A stretch of 64,000 nt of DNA, taken from assembly GCA_963682055.1 (NCBI GenBank), contig OY821744.1, positions 2,609,001 to 2,673,000 of the forward strand, read 5' to 3'. The position numbers were made by a program, and so were the translations under genes. The stretch comes from Primula veris. Lineage: Eukaryota > Streptophyta > Magnoliopsida > Ericales > Primulaceae. Of the stretch, positions 54,240 to 64,000 are shown in pieces (the first letter of the stretch is position 1; every line of letters begins with the position of its first letter). The notes under the pieces were generated by a model. That model did not search any database. It saw only the letters and a list, made by a program, of their open reading frames with translations, and had not been told where the DNA came from.

Positions 54240-54354
54240 TCTAGAGACGAGGCCGGGAAATAGCTGTCTAGAGAGAGAAATTGGTGATTTATCACAAACT
54301 CTTCTTCTCCACTCATCGCTAGGGCAAATCTGATAGCGGATAGTTAGTTAAAAT

Positions 54355-55286
54355 GTGGCGTCTTTATAAATTCACCATAATATGAATACAGTATGAGACT
54401 CGTACTTTGGAAAACAAAGTCGTATTTCCGAAGTCAAATTCGTTGTTCTGAAATCAAGCCCGTACTTCTGAAATACGAGCCTTGACTTTTTTGGATTTCG
54501 TGATGCTATCTCGTTACTTTTATTAACGAGTATGTTTTGCAAATTACGTCTCTCCTCCAGATTTGACAACAATTTTTCGCTATTTATTGCTATTTGACAA
54601 TATTTTTTTATCAACAGTGTCGTATCATCATTTCCTGTAAAGAGATAAGTTGACTTATATACTATAACAGGAAAAAAAAAATACACTAACACACACATTG
54701 GTGATCCGTTGTTGGATTGTTTGTGTGTTTCTGACAATTAGGTAGATAAGTTGGTTTATCTTCAAATCGCTATACTATAATGCAAAACAATACTAAAAAA
54801 GAAGAAAATGTTTTAAAGTGGACCAACTAAATTCTTAAGCAGTTTAGAAGCAAAAATAAAATAAGTTTGAGATCAAATAATGACCAGTAAAATCTCTACA
54901 ATAGGAGTGGGCACGGGGCGGATTGGAACGGATTTGTTTCAATTTTAACCCAACCCGTAAAATAAATGGCGGGACGGATTGTGACGGATTGATGAAATTT
55001 AAATCTCAACCTAACTCAATCCAACTCGTTACAATTAAAACCCCAATCCAACCCGCAAAATAAATTGCGGGTTGGGGCGGGTTGGATTTAGATTGATTCT
55101 TAAATTTTTATTTTGATCCTTTATTTTTCATAGTTTGCATAATCAACCCAAATTTTAAAATAAATTGAATATTTCAAACATAAATATAAATTAAACACAG
55201 TCAAAATACGTTTAGAACATTCACAAACAAGTAATAAAACTAAAATATAACAATAATTAAATGTTGGTATCTTAAAATACACAAAA

Positions 55287-55335
<49 letters not shown>

Positions 55336-55712
55336 CGGGTTGAAACGGATTGAGACGGATTAACCCGCGGTTTGTGAACCTCAACCCTAAACCAACCCGC
55401 AAAATATATAGTGGATTGGGGCGGGGCGGATTGATTTTTTTTGGACATTCAACCCACCCCAACCCGCCCCAATCCATGCGGGTTGGATTACGGGGCGGAT
55501 TTACGGATTTTTTGCCCACCCCTACTCTACAATATAATTTGTGTGTCTCGTTGCGAAATACAGTAAATAGCAAAAAAGTCAACATTTTCAGAAAGTAAAG
55601 CCTCGTACTTCAAAAATACGAGATTGATTTCAGAACAACGTGTTTGATTTCGGAACTATGACTTTGTTTTTTAAATCACGAGTTTCAGACCCGATTCAGA
55701 TTATGTTGATCG
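54355..55712. mobile_element. Inverted-repeat element upstream of BAHD copy 3, interrupted by a hAT-like insert
   Basis: The block B counterpart of 11702-12441: the left arm is at 54355-54480 and the inverted right arm at 55575-55712. Its middle is split by the 623-bp insert at 54902-55524. Confidence 0.65.
54902..55524. mobile_element. Non-autonomous hAT-like element, block B only
   Basis: The 623-bp element starts TAGGAGTGGGCA and ends TGCCCACCCCTA, with a perfect 8-bp target duplication CTCTACAA (54894-54901 and 55525-55532), as for hAT elements. Block A has the empty site (CTTTACAA near 12257). The interior has repeats of GCGGGTTGGGGCGGGTTGGA-type sequence on both strands and an (AT)n run at 55297-55332. 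No transposase. Confidence 0.92.
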
Positions 55713-55978
55713 TAAAAAAAAGCCCCACACGAAAATAATTTATTCATTAATCTCCTAGAGTGGTAAACAAAGACCAAACTCTTTGACTTGTATTGAGTGT
55801 TCCCCAAGACCTATAGTTACTTCCCAGAGACTTCCATTGAGTAACCCTCAAGATTTCTTGAATAAAAGAATGAACAAGAAAACTAAAATAATTTCTCATT
55901 TTTTCTATATAAACCATACAATCAAGAACACATCTCAGTCACAACCCTACTATATACAAAGGAAAATATCAAAGAAAA

Positions 55979-57283
55979 ATGGAGGTCAAAATTGTTAAGA
56001 CGGAAGTAATTAAGCCATCTTCCCCAACAATCAAAACATATAATCTCTCATTTCTTGACCAGCAATATTATGGTGCCATTTACCTTAAACTGTTTCTCTT
56101 CTACCAAAATAGTTCCGGTATTGCCACTGAAGAGACGATTTCTGAAAAAGTACGATGTCTAAAAGCATCACTTTCTGAAACCCTCACTGATTACTACCCA
56201 CTGGCCGGAAAAACTAAAGATAAATATTCAGTATTCACCGGTGAAAATGAAGGCGTTGAGTTTATAGAAGCTCGGGTTATTGGTACTCTATCAGAGTATC
56301 TTGTAAAACCCGATGTTAATTTCTTTTTAGCAAAACTTGTTTCGGAGCACTGTTTAGAGTCTTTGACACAACTTTTGCTAATCATTCAAGCTAGCTTTTT
56401 CGCTTGTGGTGGATTAGCTATCGGAATAAACATTTGCCACAGAGTCGCAGATGCCTCAACTTTTACACGTTTTATAAATGCCTGGGCCGGCACAGCGATT
56501 AGAGAATATAATATAGCCAAGAAACCTGATTTTAACGGGTCTCTTGTTTTTCCCCCATCTGACCAATTGGCAGGTGCGGAAGTATTCCAAGACTTGGTTT
56601 CAGAGCCTAATGTTGTCACAAGAAGATTCGTCTTTTCTTCATCAAATATTATTAGTCTCCAAAAGAAAGCCACAAAACTTGGTACTATCACACCTTCGCG
56701 AGTGCAAACAATTTCCACATTTTTATGGAGAATTGGCATGAAAATGTCGACATAAAAAAATTGTGGTTACGGAGTTCCGTCTGGGCTAATAATGCCCTTA
56801 AATTTAAGAAGTATTTTGTCCTCTCCAATAAGTGATCTATCGTTTGGAAACTTGTTTGACATCTTTACGGTGCATACGCAAGGTGGAAACGTAGAGATAT
56901 CGGATTTGACTAATCTTATAAGGGAAAAGATGGGCGAGTTGCGAGAAAAATTTCAGAATAAAATTCAGCAAGGGGAAACAAATCTTGTAGGCTGTTTGAA
57001 AAGTTTTACTGAGAAAATGGAATTCGTATTAAAACAAGATGTGTATAACTTCGTGATTACGAGTTGGTGTAAGTTTCCTATCTATGATGCAGATTTTGGA
57101 TGGGGAAAACCAACTTGGATAGCTAATTACAGTCGTTGGCGGAACGGTACGGTGCTAATGGATACAAGTGATGGAACTGGGATTGAAGCTTGGGTTACTT
57201 TAAGTGAAGATGATATGGTTTTGTTTGCGGATGATGAGGAGTTGTTGGCATATGCAACTCTAGATCCAAATATTGATTGCTAG
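55979..57283 (+). pseudogene. BAHD acyltransferase copy 3 with one nonsense codon
   Basis: This copy is collinear with copy 2 over all 435 codons with no indel. Codon 259 is TAA (56753-56755) where copy 2 has TCA (Ser259), one C-to-A change. The truncated product would keep HRVAD (H154-D158) but lose DFGWG and the C-terminal domain. Downstream codons remain open and near-identical, so the lesion is recent, or it could be a sequencing error. Other changes include Met271 to Ile and Ala355 to Val. Promoter and TATA box (55906-55913) are conserved. Confidence 0.9.
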
Positions 57284-58725
57284 TGCTCCTCTTTTTCTTC
57301 TTTTTCTTGCTTTAAAAAATAAGAAGGCCAATAAATTGTAATTGTTGTACTTTATTTCAGAGACAAAGTAAGATTGATCGTTTGAGTACCAACTTATGAT
57401 TAACGACCCGACCCCACGGACCGAACCGTCACGCCCGTATCAACAATATTGTCCGCTTTGGCACAACTTCCCAGGAGGGTCACCCATTATTTTGAGTTCA
57501 TATATTGCTAATGTTTCGCGCACAATTATTTTGGCACAACTAGTATGACATTCAAGTGGAGAAATCTAGATATAATGACACTGGAGTGCTTATAAAGCGC
57601 ACAGTTATTTTGAGTTCATATATTGCTAATGTTTCGCGATATCATCTTCTCTAAAAGTTAAAGTGAAAACATAAATGTTGATGTTTTTAGCATTGGTATG
57701 CTAATAGAAAGAAAGCTGCAAACATTTATAAGCCGGATTAGCTCGGCCTCAACCCTCATATACCTAACATAGTTATAGAATTTATGGGAAAATGCGATGT
57801 TACTTTCATACTTTGGTGATGATTTAAAAAACTGCATGAACCTAAAAAAACTGAATCTGCCTATGTGTAGTCTAATGAATGTTACTGGAGAAAAGATACC
57901 TGCTAAAAGATCGAATGAATCAAAAGGAATATACCCTTTCGCTTTCTATTCTTTGGATACCCTCATCTGACTAAAAGTTCAGAGATATATTGGTGTTTGG
58001 AAAACTGTCTTGCGCCATGACCAGAACCAGAAAATAGCGCATGACTTGCATCATTGCGATAAATAGTATTCATAACAAACATGAACACCGGAAATATCGT
58101 AAACGGCTTTACTAAAGTTTACTTGCAAGATTGCTAACAAAACAGTAATATTCCAAAACTCCAGTCATCAAAATATAAAGAAGTTACAGCATAGTGTACA
58201 TCGGCTTCATTGATGTCGCGTGACTCGAGTTCATACAAAACTAAGTTCACACGTTATTTTCGATACATAATAGAAGTGTACATTTGCCTCTATTTTTTCA
58301 TTTCCGGTGGCTTATTTCCTCCATCAGTAGTCACTAGTCAGCGTTGCAGGGACAAAAATTCTTTATTTTGGCATTCATCATGGCATATTTACCTGAACAA
58401 AGAGCCGTGAAAAATGTGAATTATAATTAAAAAATTCGAAATTATGTTTAATCCTGTAATCTCCATAAAAAGTCCAAAAAGCAAATGATAGGAAACACAC
58501 AAGCAGACTTAAATTACCAACACAATTTGATGTTTTAGCAGCTAATCAAGATATAGACATTTAATATGCATGCTGTATTTCCAATGTAAAATAGTTCGTT
58601 TAATTGTCACCGACTAACCATGTCAATTGTCCAACAGACTAAACAAAAGTACAAAAAGTTATTATTTAGCAAAGATCAAAGCATAACTTTTGAGTTATGG
58701 AATAAGTACAATCAGTTTAATTAAC
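57284..58725. other. Block B between BAHD copy 3 and RLP-B
   Basis: Matches block A except that the 14160-16940 filler is replaced by about 120 bp (57410-57540), in which ATTATTTTGAGTTCATATAT(TGCTAATGTTTCGCG) appears, to recur at 57605. No gene. Confidence 0.6.
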
Positions 58726-60957
58726 TTACATGTGGTTCCTTCTTCTTCTCGGCCTATTTTGGGGCCCAGCAATTCCTAGAAACCATTTTGGCCATCCGAC
58801 AAAGAACATGAGAGATCCTAATATTAATCCGAATGGAACCCCGCATCCATAACCAAACACAACAATTTTCCAAGTAAACCCGCTGGAAAAAATTGACTGG
58901 TCTTCCTCTTGCTTTATCACTTTTAGTGAGTGTGATTTCTTATTATCTCCACATAAGTTTGACAATGGGAGTCCGCATAATCCTGGATTCTCAATATACG
59001 AATTATTTTCAAATGTATTGAACTGTTTTCCTTGAGGTATGCGTCCAACTAGATGGTTATATGAAAAGTTTAACTTTGCAAGGTTTGTTATACTTGCAAG
59101 TTGAGTAGGTATTGTCCCTATAAGTATATTGGAAGAGAGGTCTAGTATCTGAAGGTTATAAAGATTTCCTAAAGAAGCTGGGATAGGACCTGTGAGGCAG
59201 TTATGCGATAAATTTAACATTCGAAGCGAAACGAGCTTTTGAAGAGCCTCTGGAATCTGACCTTTAAAGTTGTTGGCTGATAAGTCGATTGTTGCGAGAG
59301 TTGTGAGGATACGCTCGAAAGTAAACTCTACGCCATTCCACACTATTGCAATAGAGTTTTTATAAGCGGAATAATCACTTTCCATGTATGTTGGTCCTCC
59401 TTCAGTTTCTTTTGAATTTTTCATGGCTGTGAAATCTTGAAAATATCTTGTTGGCAGAAGACCAATGAATTGGTTATCAGAAAGATCAAATATTCGAAGC
59501 TTAGGGTAATGACTTTTGGTTCTCGATGTTCCTACATGACCATGAAATTTGTTGGACTTTAGAACAAGTACTTGTAGCTCTGAAAATGTCTCTAACCAAG
59601 GTGGGAATGACCCATTGAGTTTGTTGTTTCCAAGGTCTAGCAATTCCAGTTTTTTACAGTTGCTCAAAGATTCCGGTATCGGTCCTTCAAAGTGATTGTC
59701 ATTCAAGTTCAATGTTGTCAACTCATCTGCAAATATTGGTGGAATGGTGCCACTAAATCTATTCTTTTGCAGATCCAACACTGTGAGATTATTGTAATTC
59801 ACCAAACATTGTGGAATTTTCCCACCGAAATCATTATAAGATACATCAAGTATTCGAAGGTCTGTTATATTGCAAATTGATGAAAGAATATCTCCGGATA
59901 AGTGATTATGTGAAGTGAGAAGCCTAGAGAGAGACACGGGTAGGACTGGGAGTAATCCTGAAAATTGATTATGTGATATAATGAAGTAATTAAGAGACAC
60001 GGGTAGGACCGGGACTGATCCTCGAAAAGAGTTGTGGGAGAGATCTAAATATGTTAAAGATTTTAAATTCCAAAAAAAATCTGGTAGTTCCCCTGCCAAA
60101 CTCGTATAAGAGAGATCTAAAATCTGAAGGGAACTTGTGTATGTGGAATTTATTTCTGGAATATCGCCTCTAAGATTATTAAAGCCCAACGTCATCTCTC
60201 GCAAATTTGGAAGCATGAAAATCTGTTTGGGCAAGATCCCATGCAAATTAGCGTCGCCAAGATTGATTATTTCCAAAGAGGACAGGTTCATCAATGAATT
60301 GGGTATATTTGAAGAAATCACCACACTTTCAAAAACAAGTTCTTTCAAGCGGGTTAGGTTTTTCAATAACGAATCAAAATCATTTGCTTTAACACTTAAG
60401 TCGGAGTTGTCCGAGACATCAATGGAAACCAGTCTGGACAGAAACGAAAGTTCTTTTGGGATCGAACCGGTGAATGATGAATCAGAGAGGTTGAGGTGAG
60501 TCAGATTCGTAAAGCGTCCAAATGAAGGTGAAATGTGAGAGTCACTAAAGTTATTGTAAGCGAGGTTGAGACGCTGAAGATGGGTGAGATGGAATATGCC
60601 ATTGCCGATAGTGGAATTGATGGTGCCTGTGAGCTGACTACAACTAAGGTCAAGCTCGATCACATGACCCGTCTCTTCATCACAAGTCACCCCGTCCCAC
60701 ACACAGCAATTGCTATTATTACCGCTCTTGTTATTCCAAGATATAGTCTTCGGATACGCATAGTTCGTTTTCGGATCCGCATAGTTCGTATAGTTCACAT
60801 AGTAGCAATCCCGAGATGCCTCCTCGTCAATAGTTAGCGTATTCTTAAACTGTAACAATGCACACATCTGGTCATGACGACACAATTGGTGTGTAGCATG
60901 CCTACGTGGAAAAGTATAGAAAAGAAATAAAAGGGATAGCCATATCAAATGCCTCAT
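58726..60957 (-). CDS. Leucine-rich-repeat receptor-like protein (RLP-B), short form
   Basis: An intronless 743-residue paralogue of RLP-A with the same signal peptide, CRHDQ cap, island (VWNGVEFTFER), membrane segment (about 698-720) and basic tail. It is 184 residues shorter: after NLKSLTYLDLSHNSF it jumps to the GSVPVLPVSLNYF repeat, losing several LRRs in frame. It keeps an LRR (SLSRLLTSHNHLSG) that RLP-A lacks, and the intact NPGLCGLPL cap cysteine. The N-terminal region has an insertion with repeated Asn-Tyr and Tyr-Ala-Asp/Tyr-Pro residues (YVNYTNYADPKTNYAYPKT). The frame is open, so a functional receptor with a different ligand surface is possible. Confidence 0.92.
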   Translation of the reverse strand: MRHLIWLSLLFLFYTFPRRHATHQLCRHDQMCALLQFKNTLTIDEEASRDCYYVNYTNYADPKTNYAYPKTISWNNKSGNNSNCCVWDGVTCDEETGHVIELDLSCSQLTGTINSTIGNGIFHLTHLQRLNLAYNNFSDSHISPSFGRFTNLTHLNLSDSSFTGSIPKELSFLSRLVSIDVSDNSDLSVKANDFDSLLKNLTRLKELVFESVVISSNIPNSLMNLSSLEIINLGDANLHGILPKQIFMLPNLREMTLGFNNLRGDIPEINSTYTSSLQILDLSYTSLAGELPDFFWNLKSLTYLDLSHNSFRGSVPVLPVSLNYFIISHNQFSGLLPVLPVSLSRLLTSHNHLSGDILSSICNITDLRILDVSYNDFGGKIPQCLVNYNNLTVLDLQKNRFSGTIPPIFADELTTLNLNDNHFEGPIPESLSNCKKLELLDLGNNKLNGSFPPWLETFSELQVLVLKSNKFHGHVGTSRTKSHYPKLRIFDLSDNQFIGLLPTRYFQDFTAMKNSKETEGGPTYMESDYSAYKNSIAIVWNGVEFTFERILTTLATIDLSANNFKGQIPEALQKLVSLRMLNLSHNCLTGPIPASLGNLYNLQILDLSSNILIGTIPTQLASITNLAKLNFSYNHLVGRIPQGKQFNTFENNSYIENPGLCGLPLSNLCGDNKKSHSLKVIKQEEDQSIFSSGFTWKIVVFGYGCGVPFGLILGSLMFFVGWPKWFLGIAGPQNRPRRRRNHM

Positions 60958-62295
60958 TTTTATTTATTTTTATTTTAATCTTGAGAGAGTACGATGGTAA
61001 TGGTGAGAAATGGCATTATATATACTCAGCCAACGGGTTACGTGTCGGACAATTTCATCACGTAATTTCGTAAATATGATACGGAACAAATAAAGTTAAC
61101 ATTTTCAAACAGTTCGTAAAAACAATGGAATGAATATCGTAAATTAATAACCGCAATATAATGTTTTATTATTATAACAATATAAAAATACATGTATGAT
61201 AATTTTTTTTGGAAGATGAATTGAGATGTGTGGAAAATAACAGATTTGTATACTTATTTATTTATTTATTTGAATTGCATTAATATATTTAAGTAATTAG
61301 TAAATTGGAATATGGGTATTTGTGAAAAAAATACGCAAAATTTGACAGACTCAAGTTTTATTTTGTTCACTTATATTAATAATATGATACACGTCTTCCT
61401 CGCTTAACATTATTGAACATTTAAATACAATAGAATCTTTCTACATAAATAATTTCGGTACCGGAAGAAAATATTATTATAAGTAGATTATTACTAATTA
61501 GATGTTGATATATAAAATAAAAATAAAAAAATACTTAAATAAATGTTTCGCATAATAAAATATATATGTGTAACTAATTTAAATAATTAGTACAAATATT
61601 CAAGAGACAAGTATATGTATTTATGTAACAAGTCAAACACATAAATACAAAAAAGTTGAAAGTCACGAAACTAGCATATTGATGAATTTAAGAAAATTTA
61701 ACTACATAATTACATATTTATTTGAAAAATTAAGTACATGTATTTAGAAAGCTGAAAAATCATTTAAAAGTTTATCTAAAACTGTTTTTACATATATAAA
61801 AATTAGGTATAATTTTACATGTATTTTAAATCGTCTTAACTTTAATTTTACATATATAATTTTACACTTTTATTTAATTTATTCCCATATGAAGTTAAAT
61901 TTATTAAGACGGGACCATAAAAAATCATGAAATATTACATTACGAATATTATTCTTATTTTGAACTGCTCCGAGTTGGGACCGAATATTTTTATTATAAA
62001 AAGGTTCTGCCGTACCTGACAATTCCAGGATTATATTTTTCTTAATTTCAAATATGAAGACTTCTTAGCCCATCATAATGCGTCAACTTGGAACTGCAAC
62101 CACAAAATCAAAGAAGACCAACAAAGTCATCGCAAATACCCTAAGCCTAACTCTTAACCACAAAAATGCTAGTTTTCTTATCCAAATTGATGACACACTA
62201 TAGTGGTATGACATCTACATAAACCTCAGCTTAATTAGGTTGTGCGTATTTATGTTTCCTTGTCATATTTTTACAGTTTAATTTAAGGAATGTTA
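60958..62295. other. RLP-B upstream region
   Basis: Matches 20902-22270 and onward in block A but without the MITE and with a single copy of the duplicated segment. A TATATATA box is about 60 bp before the ATG on the minus strand, and a (TTTA)n run lies at about 61253. No gene. Confidence 0.6.
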
Positions 62296-62885
62296 GAGCA
62301 TCCGCATCTGATTTCTCAAAACATAATTTTTCTTAAAATTTAATGATTATGGTATAAAACGTGACATATATCAAGAATCATATAAATTTCCTAAATTTAA
62401 GAAAACACAAAATTCACTTCATATATGATGAATGCATATGATTTCCTAGATTAACTCCCTCCGTCCCTAAACAAATGTCCCATACGAAAATACATAAAAT
62501 TTTGATTGATAATTTTTTCATATTTAGATTGCCGGAAAAAATTATTTCAAAAGTTAATCACGTAGTTTATGGTTAGAACTATATGATAAAATTTTCAATT
62601 TTTTCATTTCGGTAATTTTGATGGTCAAACTTGCATGTATTTTCGTAGGGGATACTTGTTTAGGGACGGATGGAGTATAATAATAATAAACTATCATGGG
62701 GTCCACATTTTTGTGGTTGTTATATTGTTATGATTATTAAAAGATAATAAAAAAATAAAAATAAATGTAGGGTTATTATAAGGAAATTAATAAGCTGAAA
62801 TTTTGTGTAAATGTAAACGGTTCCTTAAAAGGTATAAAATGTGTTATGTTTGAGGAAATGTTTGAGTTAGCTGGTGCGGATGCTC
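62296..62885. mobile_element. Tourist/Harbinger-type MITE with a nested Stowaway, block B only
   Basis: A 590-bp insert with ends GAGCATCCGCA and TGCGGATGCTC and TTA duplications (62293-62295 and 62886-62888), as for PIF/Harbinger MITEs; the inverted similarity continues inward (CTCAAA(A)CAT). Block A lacks it (about 23050). Confidence 0.82.
62455..62675. mobile_element. Stowaway MITE nested in the Tourist-type MITE
   Basis: Ends CTCCCTCCGTCCCTAAACAA and the inverse of CTTGTTTAGGGACGGATGGAG, with TA adjoining the right end and TAA the left. It is about 221 bp. Confidence 0.8.
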
Positions 62886-63528
62886 TTATGGACAATAATT
62901 GTTGTTACAAAAGATTTTCTCGATTAAAGACTTTCGAAACTGAATTGAGGAGCAAACTTGTGCAACTTATCAAATGATCATTTAATGAATTTGAATGGAA
63001 AGCCTCAAGCGCAAAGGGTTCGTGAAAACTAAACTTGCTAAGCAAAAAAAATAGCACTCCGTCGATTGCGTCCATACCATTAAGTTGTAAATAAGTAACG
63101 ACCCTAGGGTCTGTTCAAGAGAGAAATTTTCATAGGAAGTAGGAGTACTATATAAACATACTAGAACTAGTATTATAAAGGATATTAGTAATACGAAAAA
63201 CACTCGAGGGTAAAGCTAAGCATAGTAGTGGTTGCGAAATCTCAATCTTCTTCATTGTCGCAAACTTTATCATGCTTACCATTCCGTACTTGATACACCA
63301 AACAAGAACAATATAATTCAGAAGTAATCAATTACGATACAGCTATGCAATATAGCTCACCCACGACTCAAAGACGTGACTAAATCCAAGGCTGAGTTTC
63401 ACCGAACAAATAGATAAAAATGTTACATCATAAACCCAGCATACATGAAATCATGGGATCCTGTAATATTTAAATTTAGCATCTCTTTACAAAGAAGTTA
63501 ATGATATGACAAAAGATCAGATGAGGTC

Positions 63529-63574
63529 TTAGCTGAATAACCCTTTACCCAAGCAATTGAGACATCTTTGCACC
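63529..63574 (-). pseudogene. Last exon of the zinc-finger gene, block B relic
   Basis: The minus strand reads VQRCLNCLGKG then LFS stop, the counterpart of 23715-23757. The preceding exon (24752-24901 in block A) is missing because block B jumps from the equivalent of about 24003 to about 24968 at 63815-63825. Confidence 0.8.
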
Positions 63575-64000
63575 CTACAATCAAAATCACATAAAGAATC
63601 AGATTATAATTTGTTAATTCTTCGTGTTTTCTTTTTGTAGATTAGGTTTTAGACCCTCCCTTTTTGGGGTTCTTATAAACTCTTAATTACAACTATATTA
63701 TTGTTTAATTGTTTTAGTTAATTATGAACTTAGTTGAACTTGGTTGGCTGCAGCTTCTAAGCAGGTGAGGTAGTTTATTTGAGGCTATTAAAAGGCCCCA
63801 TTCAGCTTTAAAATTTCATCGTGTCACTTCCATATCATAGTTAAAAAGGGAACATAAGCGGGCTTATTTCAGTCTGAGAAAAAGGTTGCATTGTTCAAAT
63901 TAAGATTTCTAGGGATCTTCGACTTATTAAGTTTAATAAATCCTAGGGCTTGTCTGGTTGCAGCATCTAAGCTAATTAGCTGAAATTTTTAGCTTCACAG
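63575..64000. other. Block B tail, running off the window
   Basis: Matches 23758-24003 and then 24968-25140 of block A up to the last base; the duplication therefore continues beyond the window. No gene. Confidence 0.7.

Noticed and set aside
55121..55598. Pro/Gly-rich frames on both strands near 55.4 kb
   Set aside because: They arise from the GGGTTGG repeats of the hAT-like element.
1..64000. tRNA, rRNA or other RNA genes
   Set aside because: No cloverleaf-type or rRNA-like sequence was noticed by eye on either strand; a tRNAscan/Infernal run would be needed to be sure.

Overview
The window is nuclear DNA of a flowering plant, most likely a eudicot; the species cannot be told from the sequence. 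The evidence is spliced genes with GT-AG introns, plant-specific families (BAHD acyltransferase, receptor-like protein, plant mobile domain protein, CDC26-TTM3 bicistron, plant heparanase-like GH79, TIP1 palmitoyltransferase), AT-rich intergenic DNA and many plant transposons with target-site duplications (TSDs).

Layout. 1-1088: the 3' part of BAHD acyltransferase copy 1 and a solo LTR. 1593-2190: a duplicated promoter and 5' end of CDC26, cut off after about 20 codons. 2214-11625: a complete-looking Mutator-like element (MULE) with 9-bp TSDs and about 187-bp inverted ends, carrying a spliced plant-mobile-domain gene and a transposase fused to an OTU-type cysteine protease domain. 11626-25150: segmental block A, with intact BAHD copy 2 (+), fragments of an RLP and a DeSI-like gene, an intact leucine-rich receptor-like protein (RLP-A, -) and two exons of a DnaJ-type zinc-finger gene. 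28580-35598: a 7-kb Copia element with identical LTRs and a decayed interior, inserted in the CDC26 promoter. 36081-37577: CDC26 and TTM3, apparently one bicistronic unit. 40480-44037: an intact nine-exon heparanase-like gene, followed by a truncated copy (45040-46164) and a truncated, convergent TIP1 gene (47270-50705, -). 51046-52430: a six-unit tandem array of about 230 bp. 54240-64000: block B, a second copy of block A, with BAHD copy 3 (one nonsense codon), a shorter RLP-B (-) and the last zinc-finger exon; it runs off the window.

Blocks A and B have the same gene order and strands, so each serves as an empty-site control for insertions in the other. This proves the ends of the MULE (A only), a 623-bp hAT-like element (B only) and a Stowaway-type MITE (A only). 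The functional genes left are probably BAHD copy 2, RLP-A, RLP-B, CDC26-TTM3 and heparanase 1, besides the MULE genes. The most unusual signals are the MULE cis-element architecture (four palindromes at a 40-bp period at each end and six related palindromes just upstream of the transposase TATA box) and the AUG-free 696-nt spacer between CDC26 and TTM3.
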